Shown here: positions 43,336-52,025 of the stretch, in pieces
How positions within the stretch are numbered: position 1 is the stretch's first letter
How the letters are laid out: every line of letters begins with the position of its first letter
DNA from: JBQTKD01 sp052386455
GTDB taxonomy: Bacteria > Actinomycetota > Actinomycetes > Sporichthyales > Sporichthyaceae
Assembly (NCBI GenBank): GCA_052386455.1
Contig: JBQTKD010000015.1
Location: 1 to 64,000, forward strand
Length of the DNA: 64,000 nt
Reading direction: 5' to 3'
Program-made: the position numbers and the translations under genes
The notes under the pieces: model-generated
Told to the model about the DNA's origin: nothing
Database searches by the model: none
The model's input: only the letters and a program-made list of their open reading frames with translations

Positions 43336-43372
43336 GCCCGGCAGGCCTCCGGACGGTGGCTGAGCCGGGCTT
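43336..43372 (-). terminator. Hairpin downstream of the DUF3800-like gene
   Basis: AGCCCGGC (43336-43343) and GCCGGGCT (43365-43372) form an 8-bp stem with a 21-base loop, starting eight bases after the stop of the minus-strand gene. There is no T-run, so termination is only possible. Confidence 0.4.
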
Positions 43373-43380
43373 CGCGCTGT

Positions 43381-43908
43381 CTACAGCGTGACAACATTCC
43401 GCACCATCGGCCGGATGCGGTCGCGCCAATGCCCACCGGCGGTCCAGCACCAAGCCGCAGCGTCGGGGATCCACAGCAGGGACTCTGACCGTGCCGGCAG
43501 GTGCTCATAGCTGAACTGCTGGGCGAAGCCCGCTCCGTGCACAGCGGCGTACAGGATCGTCCGGTCGAAGTCGACGAGCGAGTCGTCCTGCTCGAGCACC
43601 AGCCTGCGGCAGTCGCCCGCCGCGAGGACGCCGACCAGAGCGTTCAATCCCGCATGCCGCGCCGTCTTCTGAATGCGGATCGACGTCGCGTCGACGATGT
43701 CCAGCTGAACATCCAGATCGCAGACAACGTCGAGGATCTGGGAGCGTCGGCTGCGCCGTTCCTTGGCGAAGTGCACCCGGTACTGACCAGGCATGCACAG
43801 CTCGGTCATCGCTCGACGGCTCGCGGCCAGGTCACGCGGCGCGATCACGGCCGCAACCAGCAAAAGCCCGCGGACCTTGGACTCGTCGACGAAGGCGTGG
43901 ACCGTCAC
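43381..43908 (-). CDS. DUF3800-like protein
   Basis: This 175-residue protein begins TVHAFVDESKVRGLLLVAAVIAP and continues with MTELCMPGQYRVHFAKERRSRR, which resembles the DUF3800 group of RNase H-fold proteins (the conserved DES near the N-terminus is a likely metal-binding acidic site). Later acidic motifs are VQLDIVDAT and VDFDRTILYAAVHG. Members are found in variable gene patches of actinobacteria; the function is unknown and nuclease activity is a structural guess. GTG 43908 has no clear ribosome site. The 169 bases between it and the acyl-CoA region hold no gene that I can see. Confidence 0.6.
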   Translation of the reverse strand: MTVHAFVDESKVRGLLLVAAVIAPRDLAASRRAMTELCMPGQYRVHFAKERRSRRSQILDVVCDLDVQLDIVDATSIRIQKTARHAGLNALVGVLAAGDCRRLVLEQDDSLVDFDRTILYAAVHGAGFAQQFSYEHLPARSESLLWIPDAAAWCWTAGGHWRDRIRPMVRNVVTL

Positions 43909-44077
43909 GGACGCATCGTTGCGGTCACCTCCGACAAACGAGCCGACAGCTACACGTCGTACGTCTGCTTCGAAGTCCCCGACGGCAGTCCGGAGGCGGG
44001 CTCGGCCGTGGAACGAGAACAGGTGGGGCCTGTGGGTTCCACTCAGGCCCCGCTGGTTCTGTTCAGCCGCCGGTCCG

Positions 44078-44851
44078 TCAGTCGTCGATGCTGCGGAAGT
44101 TGGGGGCGCGCTTGTCCATGAAGGCCTTGATGCCTACCTTGGCCTCGGGGGACTTGAAGGAGTTGGCCTGGGCGATGGCCTCGGCCTCGGCGGCGGGGCC
44201 GAAGGCCTGGCCGTAGGCGGAGTTGAGCTGGTGCTTGATGAGGCCGAGGGCACGGCGGGGGCCGTCGGCCAGGCGGGTCGCCCACTCCGCCACGAGGGCG
44301 TCGAGCTCGTCGGCGGGGACGGCGCGGTTGGCCAGGCCCATCGCGGCGGCCTCGGCGCCGGAGACGCGGGCGCCGAAGAACGCGAGTTCCTTGGCCTGCT
44401 GCGGGCCGATCAGGCGCGGCAGCAGCCAGGAGCCGCCGCCGTCCATCCCGATGCCGAGCGCGGCGAACACCTCGCCGAAGACGGCGTCGTCGGCGGCGAG
44501 GACCAGGTCTGCGCACAGGGCCAGGTTGGCGCCGAAGCCGATCGCTCCCCCGCGCACGGCGGCGATGGTGGGGATCGGGAGCTCGTAGAGCGTGCGGCAC
44601 AGATGCGACGTGCGGCGCATGAAGGTGAACTCGTCGGGCAGCGCGGGCTCGGCGAGGTCCATCCCGGAGCAGAAGGCGCTGCCGGCGCCGGTGAGGATCA
44701 GGACCCGGTCGGTGTGCCGGCCGGCGACCTCCTCGAGGGCGCGGATCAGACCCTCGACCATCTCCTGGTTGATGCCGTTGCGGCGCTTCGGGCGGTTCAT
44801 CGTGACGGTGACGACCCCGTCGGCGCGGTCGACGACCATCGTGTCCGTCAC
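44078..44851 (-). CDS. Enoyl-CoA hydratase/isomerase family protein (1)
   Basis: This crotonase-fold enzyme of 257 residues would hydrate or isomerise an enoyl-CoA. Oxyanion-hole segments are SAFCSGMDLAE and RGGAIGFGANLALCADLVLA, followed by FGEVFAALGIGMDGGGSWLLPRLIG. One of the two Glu residues of classical hydratases is not in its usual place, so isomerase or hydrolase activity is possible. The GTG start abuts the upstream acyl-CoA dehydrogenase stop. It is the last gene of the operon that begins at 49216. Confidence 0.88.
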   Translation of the reverse strand: MTDTMVVDRADGVVTVTMNRPKRRNGINQEMVEGLIRALEEVAGRHTDRVLILTGAGSAFCSGMDLAEPALPDEFTFMRRTSHLCRTLYELPIPTIAAVRGGAIGFGANLALCADLVLAADDAVFGEVFAALGIGMDGGGSWLLPRLIGPQQAKELAFFGARVSGAEAAAMGLANRAVPADELDALVAEWATRLADGPRRALGLIKHQLNSAYGQAFGPAAEAEAIAQANSFKSPEAKVGIKAFMDKRAPNFRSIDD

Positions 44852-45967
44852 CTAGACCCCCAGAGTCGCGGCCAGGCGAACGCGGTGGGCGGCGGGGTCG
44901 CCGAGCACCGACTGGTTCGCGAGGGCACGACGGTAGAACAGGTGCGCGTCGTGCTCCCACGTGAACCCGATGCCGCCGAAGACGTGCAGCGTCTCGCGGG
45001 CCAGCAGGACGCCGACCTCGCCGCACATGGCGGCGGCCATGCTCGCGGCGGCGCGCAGTTCGCGGGCGGAGCCGGGGGTGCGTTCGGCGAGGTGCCGGTC
45101 GGCGGCGGCGATGGCCTCGTCCTTCGCGGAGCGAGCGAGCTCGAGCTCGAGCAGGAGGTCCACCAGGCGGTGCTTGATCGCCTGGAACGAACCGATCGGC
45201 CGGTCGAACTGGATGCGCTCCTTCGCCCACGCGACCGCGCGGTCGTGGCACTCCTGCGCGAGCCCGACCTGCTCGGCGGCGATGACCGCGAGGGAGAGGT
45301 CGAGGCCGACGGACAGGGCGTCCGCGGCGTCGCCGGGCCCGCCGACGATCCGGCCGGAAGCGCCGTCCAGCGCGATCTCGGCCATGCCGCGCGTGAGGTC
45401 GAGCGTGGTCATGTCGCGGCGCAGCACCCCGCCGGCGGCCGCGTCGACGACCGCGAGGACCACGGTGTCGCCCCGCTTTGCCGGGACGAGCAATACCTCG
45501 GCCTCGGTGCCGTTCACGACGAACGACGTGCTGCCGGTCAGCCGCACGCCCTCGCCGACGGTCACAGTCGGGGCGGAAACACCGCCGGCGTGGACCGGGG
45601 GCCAGAGGACAGCGACGCGGGCGCCGGCGGCGATACGGGAGAGCAGTTCGGCAGCCGGCGGCTCCGGTTCGGTGCCGAGCAGAATGCCCGTCGCCATGGC
45701 TGACGCGAGCGCGGGTACCGGGGCCAGGGTTGCGCCGAGGGCCTCGAAGCCGACGGCGAGATCCCCGTAGCCGCCGCCGAAGCCGCCGTGCGTCTCGGGT
45801 ACCACCAAGCCGCCCAGGCCGATCTGCTCGATCAGCGTGCGCCACAGCGCCGCGTCGATCCCGGCCGGGCGCTCGTCGCCCAAGAACTCGCGTGGCCCGC
45901 CGGCCTTGTCCAGGCACGCGCGAACCGCGGAGGCGAGGGCCGCGCGGTCGGCGGCGGTGGAGGTCAT
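44852..45967 (-). CDS. Acyl-CoA dehydrogenase, beta-type subunit (pair 1)
   Basis: This 371-residue FAD-dependent acyl-CoA dehydrogenase-like protein has the C-terminal block HVFGGIGFTWEHDAHLFYRRA and lacks the GGTxEIQRN tail. That is the form found as one half of alpha2beta2 dehydrogenases of steroid degradation. Its likely partner is the 395-residue protein at 48029-49216, which carries the EIQRN tail. ATG 45967 overlaps the MaoC-like gene stop (ATGA). The substrate would be a bulky acyl-CoA rather than a simple fatty acid; this is inferred from the pair type. Confidence 0.85.
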   Translation of the reverse strand: MTSTAADRAALASAVRACLDKAGGPREFLGDERPAGIDAALWRTLIEQIGLGGLVVPETHGGFGGGYGDLAVGFEALGATLAPVPALASAMATGILLGTEPEPPAAELLSRIAAGARVAVLWPPVHAGGVSAPTVTVGEGVRLTGSTSFVVNGTEAEVLLVPAKRGDTVVLAVVDAAAGGVLRRDMTTLDLTRGMAEIALDGASGRIVGGPGDAADALSVGLDLSLAVIAAEQVGLAQECHDRAVAWAKERIQFDRPIGSFQAIKHRLVDLLLELELARSAKDEAIAAADRHLAERTPGSARELRAAASMAAAMCGEVGVLLARETLHVFGGIGFTWEHDAHLFYRRALANQSVLGDPAAHRVRLAATLGV

Positions 45968-47115
45968 GCGCGGGCTCGTGCCTTGGCGGGGTTGGCGCCG
46001 TCGCGGGTCGGGAGCGCGACGGTGGCGGTGCCGGGCATGACGTCCTGACCGCGCTGGTTGACCGCGCTGGTCCTGACGTCCACGACGTGCTCGCCGTCCA
46101 CGACGCGCTTGCCGACGACCTCGCCGCCGAGGGTGACGACGTCGGAGAGGTAGACGAAGCCGCGGTACTGCGAGGTCAACGCCTGTACCCAGCCGTCGTC
46201 GCCGGCCCAGTGCGTCATGAGCTGAATCTGCCAGCACTGGCGCTGAAAACCCACGTCGTACTGGAAGGCGACGCCCATCGCGTTGGCGGCGGCCTTGTTG
46301 TAGTGCACCGCGTAGATCGGTTCCTGAGCCCCCGTCAGCGGATCGCGGAAGGACCAGGCGGGGTGCAGGGCGTAGTCGTGCAGGGCCGCGGCGTGCGCCT
46401 TGAGCCGCGGGATCGGGGTGCCGCCGCCGGCGATGAACGCGACCTCGTCCGTCAGGCCGATCGGGCCCTTGGTGAGGGTTTCGAGCGCCTGACCGACCTC
46501 GACGTCCTCCCAGTACCGGGGCTCCTTGCCGCGAGGATGTTCGGCGAGCACGCGCGCCTCGACCTCTTCGATCTCCGCAGGTGCCCACGGGTGAGGGATC
46601 TCGAGGGAGCGCTCGCCACTGCGGCCGCGGGCCTGGGCACGCTCGAAGTTCATCACCTGCCAGCGGATCTCCGCGACGGGTTCGCCGCGCTGGTTCGTGT
46701 ACCGGTTCACGATGTGGTCGGTGACCATCCGGCCGGCGAAGCTGGACTGCGTCGGGCCGCTGAAGCCCTCGTAGTGGCAGGTCGGGTAGATGGAGTCGCC
46801 CCAGTAGATGGGCGCCAGGAGCTCCATCTGCGTGGCGTTGTGGAACGAGCCGAGGCCCGGCCAGCCGAACTGGATGCCGGAGAAGCACGAGATGACGAAC
46901 GACGGCGGCGCGACGGGAGCGCCGTAGGCCGACTCGATCCCGGTCCACAGCGGGTTGATGTCCCCGATGCCACCGGCGAATTTGGTCACCGCGATGCGGG
47001 TGGCCTCTTCGTTGTTGATCGAGTGATCGATACGCATCTGCGCACCGATCTTCTCCTTCATCCGTTCGATCATCTCGTCGGTGATGACCGCCTCGGGCAT
47101 GCGCGCTTCGCTCAC
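45964..47115 (-). CDS. MaoC-type dehydratase with N-terminal FAS1-like domain
   Basis: This is a 383-residue double hot-dog protein. The N-terminal half (about 20-180) matches the FAS1-type dehydratase N-terminal domain (AVTKFAGGIGDINPLW and APPSFVISCFSG). The C-terminal half contains a MaoC-like segment around LHDYALHPAWSFRDP and IYAVHYNKAAANAMG. It should hydrate a trans-2-enoyl-CoA. GTG 47115 lies four bases after the SDR stop, with AAGGG in the end of the SDR gene as ribosome site. It is part of the five-gene operon from 49216 to 44078. Confidence 0.8.
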   Translation of the reverse strand: MSEARMPEAVITDEMIERMKEKIGAQMRIDHSINNEEATRIAVTKFAGGIGDINPLWTGIESAYGAPVAPPSFVISCFSGIQFGWPGLGSFHNATQMELLAPIYWGDSIYPTCHYEGFSGPTQSSFAGRMVTDHIVNRYTNQRGEPVAEIRWQVMNFERAQARGRSGERSLEIPHPWAPAEIEEVEARVLAEHPRGKEPRYWEDVEVGQALETLTKGPIGLTDEVAFIAGGGTPIPRLKAHAAALHDYALHPAWSFRDPLTGAQEPIYAVHYNKAAANAMGVAFQYDVGFQRQCWQIQLMTHWAGDDGWVQALTSQYRGFVYLSDVVTLGGEVVGKRVVDGEHVVDVRTSAVNQRGQDVMPGTATVALPTRDGANPAKARARA

Positions 47116-47119
47116 CGGA

Positions 47120-48028
47120 TCAGCCCTTGTCCGGGTTCGCGGTCCAGCCGCTGCCCTGCGGGATGCCCGCGTCGGCGACGGCCTTCGCGAGGTCCTCGAC
47201 GGTCCAGCGGCCCTCGGTGTCCAGCTTCCAGTCCCGGTCCTTTTCCCACGGCTTGATGCGCTGCACGCGCGAGCCGCCGACGATGAACACCTCGCCGGTG
47301 ATCTCGCAGTCGGGGCTCGCGAGGTAGACGACGAACGGGCTGACGTTGGCCGGGTTGAATCGGTCGAACGCGCCCTCCTTGGCCGCCAGAGCATCGCCGA
47401 AGACCTCGGTCATGCGCGTGCGGGCCTGTGGGGTGATGGCGTTGACGCGCACCCCGTACCGGCCGAGTTCCTTGGCGGCGACCTGGGTGAAGGACGCGAC
47501 GGCCGCCTTGGCGGCGGCGTAGTTCGCCTGACCTGGGTTGCCGAAGACGCCGGATTCGCTGCTGGTGTTGACAACTGACGCACTGACCGGGTTCCCGGCC
47601 TTGGACTGCTCGCGCCAGTAGTTGCCGGCCGCGCGGGTGACGGCGAAGGTGCCGCGGAGGTTGACCCGGACGACGAGGTCCCAGTCCTCGTCGGTGAGGT
47701 TCACCATGACGCGGTCCCGCAGGATGCCCGCGTTGTTCACGACGATGTCGAGCCGGCCGAAGGCCTCGATGGCCTGGTCCACCAGGCGTTGCGCACCTTC
47801 CGAGGACGCGACGTCGTCGGCGTTGGAGACGGCTTGGCCGCCGGCCGCTCGGATCTCCGCCGCTACTTCTTCCGCAGGGCCGGTAGCGCCGCCGGTCCCG
47901 TCGGCGGCGCCACCCAGGTCGTTCACCACGACCTGTGCCCCCTCTGCGGCAAGCAACAGCGCGTGCTCGCGACCGATCCCGCGCCCGGCTCCGGTGACGA
48001 TGGCGACGCGCCCGTTGAGGTGGCCCAT
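47120..48028 (-). CDS. SDR-family 3-hydroxyacyl-CoA dehydrogenase-type oxidoreductase
   Basis: This NAD(P)-dependent short-chain dehydrogenase of 302 residues has the Rossmann motif VTGAGRGIGREHA, DLGG, NNAGILRD and the catalytic Ser and Tyr-x3-Lys in SSESGVFGNPGQANYAAAKAA. The REHALLLAAEGAQVVVNDLGG form with a C-terminal extension is like the dehydrogenase half of the peroxisomal multifunctional enzyme type 2, fitting oxidation of a beta-hydroxyacyl-CoA. It starts one base after the acyl-CoA dehydrogenase stop in the same operon. Confidence 0.9.
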   Translation of the reverse strand: MGHLNGRVAIVTGAGRGIGREHALLLAAEGAQVVVNDLGGAADGTGGATGPAEEVAAEIRAAGGQAVSNADDVASSEGAQRLVDQAIEAFGRLDIVVNNAGILRDRVMVNLTDEDWDLVVRVNLRGTFAVTRAAGNYWREQSKAGNPVSASVVNTSSESGVFGNPGQANYAAAKAAVASFTQVAAKELGRYGVRVNAITPQARTRMTEVFGDALAAKEGAFDRFNPANVSPFVVYLASPDCEITGEVFIVGGSRVQRIKPWEKDRDWKLDTEGRWTVEDLAKAVADAGIPQGSGWTANPDKG

Positions 48029-49216
48029 TTAGCGTTCCTTCGGTAGGCCGAGCACGCGCTCGGCGATGACGTTGCGCTGGATCTCGTCGGTGCCCCCGCC
48101 GATGCGCATGCCGGGGACTGACAGGACGTACTCGGCCCAGGCGAAGGTCCGGGTTTCCCCGGTGTCGGCAAGCATCCGCGGACCGAGCGCGAGGGTGACC
48201 AGATCGGACAGGGCCATCAGGTTGGCCGAGAGTGCGAGTTTGGCCAGCGACATCTCGGGGCCGGGGACGCCGCCCGCGCGGACGGTCTCCTCCGCCCGGC
48301 GGCGCATCGCCTTGGCTGCGACGATCCCGCTGTAGACCTTCGCGAACGCCTGGGCGACCGCCGGGTCGTCGGCGCGGCCGATGTCGTGCAGCCAGCGGGC
48401 GAGGTCGTCCATCCGGAAGATGCCGGAGCCGCCGGTGCCGCCGCCGCCGATCGCGTCGCGCTCGAAGCCGAGCATGGCGAGGGCGACCTTCCAGCCGGCG
48501 CCGACCTCGCCGATCCGGTCGGCGTCGGAGACGACGACGTCGGTCAGAAAGACCTCGTTGAAGTCGGCCGAGCCGGTGATCTGGCGCAGCGGGCGAACCT
48601 CGACGCCGGGGGCGTGCAGATCGACGAGAAACATCGTCAGGTTCTGGTGCCGGGGCTCCGGCGAGGTGCGGCACAGCGCCAGGCCGATGTCGGAGAAGTG
48701 CGCGCCGGTGGTCCAGACCTTCTGGCCGTTGAGCACCCAGTTCTCGCCGTCCTTGACGGCGGCGGTGCGGACCGAGGCGAGGTCCGAGCCGGCGCCGGGC
48801 TCGGAGAAGAGTTGGCAGCCGACGACCTCGCCACGGTGGATTTTGGGGAGCCAGTGGGCTCGCGTCTCGGCTTGAGCAAACGTGTCGACGGTGGGGGCGA
48901 CCATGCCGAGGCTGACCGACAGCGGCGCCTTGCCGGGCAGGTCGTAGCGGCGTTCGAGCTGCCGCCAGGCGCGTTCGTGTGCCTTCGTCAGGCCGCGGCC
49001 CCCGTCGGCCTCGGGGCCGGTGATCCACGCGAAGCCCGCGTCGAACACCTGGCGCTGCCAGGCCTTCGCGACCTCGGCCTCTTCGGCCGACGAGCCGCGG
49101 AACAGGCCCACGCGGTCGTCCGGCTCGGTCGTGCGCGCGGCGGCACGGGGCGTGGCATGGGCGTCGAGGAACGCCCGCGCCTGCGCACCGAAGTCCTCGA
49201 CCGAGAGCTCGGACAA
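48029..49216 (-). CDS. Acyl-CoA dehydrogenase, alpha-type subunit (pair 1)
   Basis: This 395-residue dehydrogenase has SEPGAGSDLASVRTAAV, VLNGQKVWTTGAHFSD and the C-terminal GGGTDEIQRNVIAERVLGLPKE, which carries the flavin-binding Glu region. It is the first gene of the operon. The TTG at 49216 has GGGAGG six bases upstream, so it is preferred to later starts. It likely pairs with the product of 44852-45967 three genes downstream. The divergent promoter with the MarR gene includes the motif at 49246-49264. Confidence 0.9.
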   Translation of the reverse strand: MSELSVEDFGAQARAFLDAHATPRAAARTTEPDDRVGLFRGSSAEEAEVAKAWQRQVFDAGFAWITGPEADGGRGLTKAHERAWRQLERRYDLPGKAPLSVSLGMVAPTVDTFAQAETRAHWLPKIHRGEVVGCQLFSEPGAGSDLASVRTAAVKDGENWVLNGQKVWTTGAHFSDIGLALCRTSPEPRHQNLTMFLVDLHAPGVEVRPLRQITGSADFNEVFLTDVVVSDADRIGEVGAGWKVALAMLGFERDAIGGGGTGGSGIFRMDDLARWLHDIGRADDPAVAQAFAKVYSGIVAAKAMRRRAEETVRAGGVPGPEMSLAKLALSANLMALSDLVTLALGPRMLADTGETRTFAWAEYVLSVPGMRIGGGTDEIQRNVIAERVLGLPKER

Positions 49217-49245
49217 ACCCAGCCTCCCGAATACTCAACCGCTCA

Positions 49246-49264
49246 TTAGTCGCAGTATAGACTA
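49246..49264. promoter_or_regulatory. TTAGT-N7-TAGACTA motif in divergent MarR/operon promoter (site A)
   Basis: TTAGT-CGCAGTA-TAGACTA lies between the MarR gene and the acyl-CoA dehydrogenase operon. TAGACT reads as a -10 box toward MarR and TATACT on the other strand as a -10 box toward the operon, so the promoters overlap. The motif matches site B (40723). MarR may bind here; this is inferred from position. Confidence 0.5.
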
Positions 49265-49315
49265 TTTAGGCTGCGATAGAATCCCTCGGCAAGCACGGGA
49301 TACGAGGGAGACGTC

Positions 49316-49840
49316 ATGGCCGCAGAGCCGAACGGCAGCAGTCCGGCCGGCACGACGCACCGCGACCCCGTCGACTGGGCGCGGCACTACTGGCGCGAGC
49401 AGAACCTCGGCCCCGGCGAGGACGCGTTCGTCGCGATGAGCTCGGTCCTGCGCTTCCACCGGATCATGACGGTCGCCGTCGAGGACGAGTTGAAGAAGCA
49501 CCAGCTCAACCTCACCGACTACATGCTGCTCATGACACTGCAGCTGTCCGAGACGGGCACCCGCCTGGTCTCCAAGCTCGCGAAGAGCCTGCTCGTCCAC
49601 GCCACGACGGCAACGCTGGCCACCGACCGCCTCGAGGGCCGTGGCCTGCTCGAGCGCAGCCCCCACCCGAGCGACCGCCGCGCCACCCTGGTCACCATCA
49701 CGGCCGACGGCCGCGCGCTGGTCGTCAGAGCGTCGGCGGCCCTGGCCACGCTCGACTTCGGCCTGGCCGGCACCAGTGCCGAGGACCGCCTCGAACTCGT
49801 CGAGGTCCTCGCCCGCCTGCGGCACGACAGCGGCGACTGA
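49316..49840 (+). CDS. MarR-family transcriptional regulator
   Basis: This is a 174-residue winged-helix regulator. An N-terminal extension (NGSSPAGTTHRDPVDWARHYWREQ) is followed by the MarR fold with the recognition helix region LLVHATTATLATDRLEGRGLLERSPHPSDRRATLVTITADG, a very typical MarR wing. MarR proteins usually repress divergent genes and release DNA on binding a small ligand, here perhaps an acyl-CoA. The ATG at 49316 follows GAGGGAG. It converges with the phosphotransferase gene, with the inverted repeat at 49846-49909 between them. Confidence 0.92.
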   Translation: MAAEPNGSSPAGTTHRDPVDWARHYWREQNLGPGEDAFVAMSSVLRFHRIMTVAVEDELKKHQLNLTDYMLLMTLQLSETGTRLVSKLAKSLLVHATTATLATDRLEGRGLLERSPHPSDRRATLVTITADGRALVVRASAALATLDFGLAGTSAEDRLELVEVLARLRHDSGD

Positions 49841-49845
49841 CACTC

Positions 49846-49909
49846 CATCTTCTGTACCGTTTCGCACCCTTCCCGAGCCGGGGTAGGGGGCGAAACGGTA
49901 CAGAAGATG
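49846..49909. repeat. 20-24-20 inverted repeat between convergent genes (copy 1)
   Basis: Perfect 20-base arms CATCTTCTGTACCGTTTCGC and the complement (49846-49865 and 49890-49909) flank a 24-base loop. The repeat lies exactly between the MarR stop and the phosphotransferase stop and can act as a terminator in both directions. A second, slightly diverged copy with the same 20-24-20 layout is at 56506-56569, so it is a dispersed element. Confidence 0.8.
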
Positions 49910-49911
49910 CG

Positions 49912-50907
49912 TCAGGTTTCGCGGGCCAGAAGCGCGAGCAGGCGGTCGACGGGGACCTTTTTGCCCATCGGGGAGCCCTCTTCGAGCAGGCGAGTGGCGC
50001 GGACGGCGAGGATCGTCAGGCGCAGCGTCGAGAACACCTGCCAGAAGCGCAGCGCGTTCGGGTCGACGGGCAGGCCCGTGCGCTCCGACCAGGCGGCCAG
50101 GACGTCGTCGACCTCCCACGCGTCCTCGATGAGGTGCTCGCGGTGGTAGACGGCGCAGGTGTGCCAGCCGAGGTCGTCGAGGGGGTCGCCGAGGGAGGCG
50201 AACTCCCAGTCGAGCACCGCGCGGATCCGGCCGTCCTGCACCAGGACGTTCGCGGGGCGGAAGTCGCCGTGCACCAGCACCGGACGGGTCGGTGGCTGCG
50301 GCACGTGCGTTTCGAGGAACCCGAAGGCGACGTCGAGTCGCGAGTCCTGCCCGGCGCCGCGGACTCGCTCGTCGGCCAGTTCGGCGTGCCAGCGCGCCAG
50401 GGCCGCGCGGGCCGGGTCGGCGGGCGGCGGCCCGAACACCGGCTCCAGCGAGGCGGCCGGCACGGCGTGGATCGCGGCGAGGACGTCGACCAGGCCGCGG
50501 GCCAGCGCGAGGCGGCCCGCGACACCGAGCCCGAGCGGGTCGGCGGCGGTGAGCACGGCCCGGTCGGCGCGGCCGGGTACACGACCCTGCACCACGGTGG
50601 GGCGGCCGAACCACTGGCCATCCGGGTCGCTGAAGTACGTCGACGGAACGGGGACCGCGGTGTCCTGGAGCGCCGCGAGCAGTTCGTACTCCGCGTGCAG
50701 GGAGTTCGCGACGACGCCCTCGGCCGGGTCCTGACGCACGATCAGTTCGTGGCCCGCGCCGGCCCACCTCGCGTCGACCGACCAGTTCTCCTTGGAACTG
50801 CCGCCGTCCAGTCGGACCAGGTTCGCCACCGACGGCTCGGCGCCGGCGGAAAGGTGGGCTTCGAGAAACTCGTGCAGGCGCTCGGCGAGATCTGACACGT
50901 CGCTCAT
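49912..50907 (-). CDS. Aminoglycoside phosphotransferase-like (APH/FadE36-type) kinase-fold protein
   Basis: This 331-residue APH-fold protein has LDGGSSKENWSVDARW, the catalytic loop LVHGDFRPANVLVQDGRIRAVLDWEFASLGDPLDDLGW and the Asp of the DWE segment. In actinobacteria and in animal ACAD10/11 such domains accompany acyl-CoA dehydrogenases and phosphorylate 4-hydroxyacyl-CoA intermediates. The position at the end of an acyl-CoA operon supports that role over drug resistance. ATG 50907 overlaps the preceding gene by four bases (ATGA). Confidence 0.85.
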   Translation of the reverse strand: MSDVSDLAERLHEFLEAHLSAGAEPSVANLVRLDGGSSKENWSVDARWAGAGHELIVRQDPAEGVVANSLHAEYELLAALQDTAVPVPSTYFSDPDGQWFGRPTVVQGRVPGRADRAVLTAADPLGLGVAGRLALARGLVDVLAAIHAVPAASLEPVFGPPPADPARAALARWHAELADERVRGAGQDSRLDVAFGFLETHVPQPPTRPVLVHGDFRPANVLVQDGRIRAVLDWEFASLGDPLDDLGWHTCAVYHREHLIEDAWEVDDVLAAWSERTGLPVDPNALRFWQVFSTLRLTILAVRATRLLEEGSPMGKKVPVDRLLALLARET

Positions 50908-52016
50908 CTCCTGGGGGGAATCGCCTCGGCATAGCGGCCGTACCCGGGCAGAACCATGTACTCGACGATCCCGTAGCCCGTCTGGCCGTTGTGCGAGACC
51001 TCGACGAGGTGGTCGCTGCCCGCTTTGGCGTAGCGGTAGATCTGGTCCGCGTCGGTGAGGTCCCACGTATCGTGCTCCGCGGTCGCCTCTCCGCGCCACT
51101 GTCCCTGGAACCAACCGTTCCAGCCCTCGTACCCGCCGCCGCGCAGATGGGCACGGCCGGGGAGGGCGAGCAGGCCGAAGTCGAGTTCGGTCCCGTCGGC
51201 CAGGCGGAGACGGAGCGCGCCGCCGGTGAGCGTCGGCGCCGGGGCGTCGGCGAGCCACTCGAGGTCGTGGTCGACCGCGACGATCGGTTCGGCGTCGAGC
51301 TTGCCGTCCACGGTGGGGGTCAGTCCGGCCGAGAGGTGCACCGGACGGCCGGGCGCGGACTCCTGCAGGTAGACGTGCAGCCCGAAGTCCGGCAGCTGCA
51401 GCGGGGCGAAGAGCAGCATGCGCCACTCGGGCCGCTCCCCCGGCGGCATGCCCGGCGCACGCGGCAGCGGCCGGGTGCCCCACGAGTGGTCGCGTTCGCC
51501 CCAGAAGCGGTCCTCGGTGAGCGCGAGGTCGAGGCCCGGCGCCTGCAGGGTGCCCGACGCGCGGCCGTGCTGGACGTAGCGGATGGCGTCGTAGGTGGTG
51601 CGGGCGCGGCTGATCTGGAAGAACCGGCCCTCCAGGAGGGCTTCGGTTCGGGCGTGCCAGACGATGTCGAACTCGACCCCGGATTCGTTCTCCTCCAGGA
51701 TCAGGCGCAGTGCGCGCATGGGCCGCACGACCTCGACGCGCAGCGGTCCGACGGCCATCTCGGTGCTGCGCGGCAGGAGAGAGCGGGACAGCCGCAGGTT
51801 CCGTTGCGTTCCGGCGTGGGACAGGACCGCGAACGCCTCCATCATGTCCACGTTCGGGTACTTGCCCAGGCCGAGCGTGAGCACGGTGTCGCCGCCGACG
51901 ACGTCCTGGATGCTGATCCAGTACCGCTCGCGCCACGTCGGGTCGCTGGTGGCGACCATGGCGTGCGGCAACGAGGTCTGGTGGGTGAAGAACTCGTCGG
52001 CGTCGGACAGGTGCAT
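50904..52016 (-). CDS. Unknown protein of acyl-CoA operon, possible lipocalin-like fold
   Basis: This 370-residue cytoplasmic protein (MHLSDADEFFTHQTSLPHAMVATSDPTWRERYW...) is Trp-rich and predicted mostly beta. It has FWGERDHSWGTRPLPR, DIVWHARTEALLEGRFFQISRAR, and LRLRLADGTELDFG. The overall look is that of a lipocalin-like/AttH-type or DUF7064-type protein, which often lies beside acyl-CoA dehydrogenases; I cannot name a reaction. It starts nine bases after the ligase stop and overlaps the phosphotransferase start, so it is a firm member of the operon. It may bind a hydrophobic substrate. Confidence 0.6.
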   Translation of the reverse strand: MHLSDADEFFTHQTSLPHAMVATSDPTWRERYWISIQDVVGGDTVLTLGLGKYPNVDMMEAFAVLSHAGTQRNLRLSRSLLPRSTEMAVGPLRVEVVRPMRALRLILEENESGVEFDIVWHARTEALLEGRFFQISRARTTYDAIRYVQHGRASGTLQAPGLDLALTEDRFWGERDHSWGTRPLPRAPGMPPGERPEWRMLLFAPLQLPDFGLHVYLQESAPGRPVHLSAGLTPTVDGKLDAEPIVAVDHDLEWLADAPAPTLTGGALRLRLADGTELDFGLLALPGRAHLRGGGYEGWNGWFQGQWRGEATAEHDTWDLTDADQIYRYAKAGSDHLVEVSHNGQTGYGIVEYMVLPGYGRYAEAIPPRR

Positions 52017-52025
52017 GACTCTCCG

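Noticed and set aside
43162..43380. A tRNA or tRNA fragment as an insertion site for the accessory patch
   Set aside because: Hairpins are present, but no T-loop (GGTTCRA), acceptor pairing or CCA end could be found.
49912..50907. Aminoglycoside resistance gene
   Set aside because: The APH fold is clear, but the tight acyl-CoA operon context and resemblance to ACAD10/11-type kinases make resistance unlikely.
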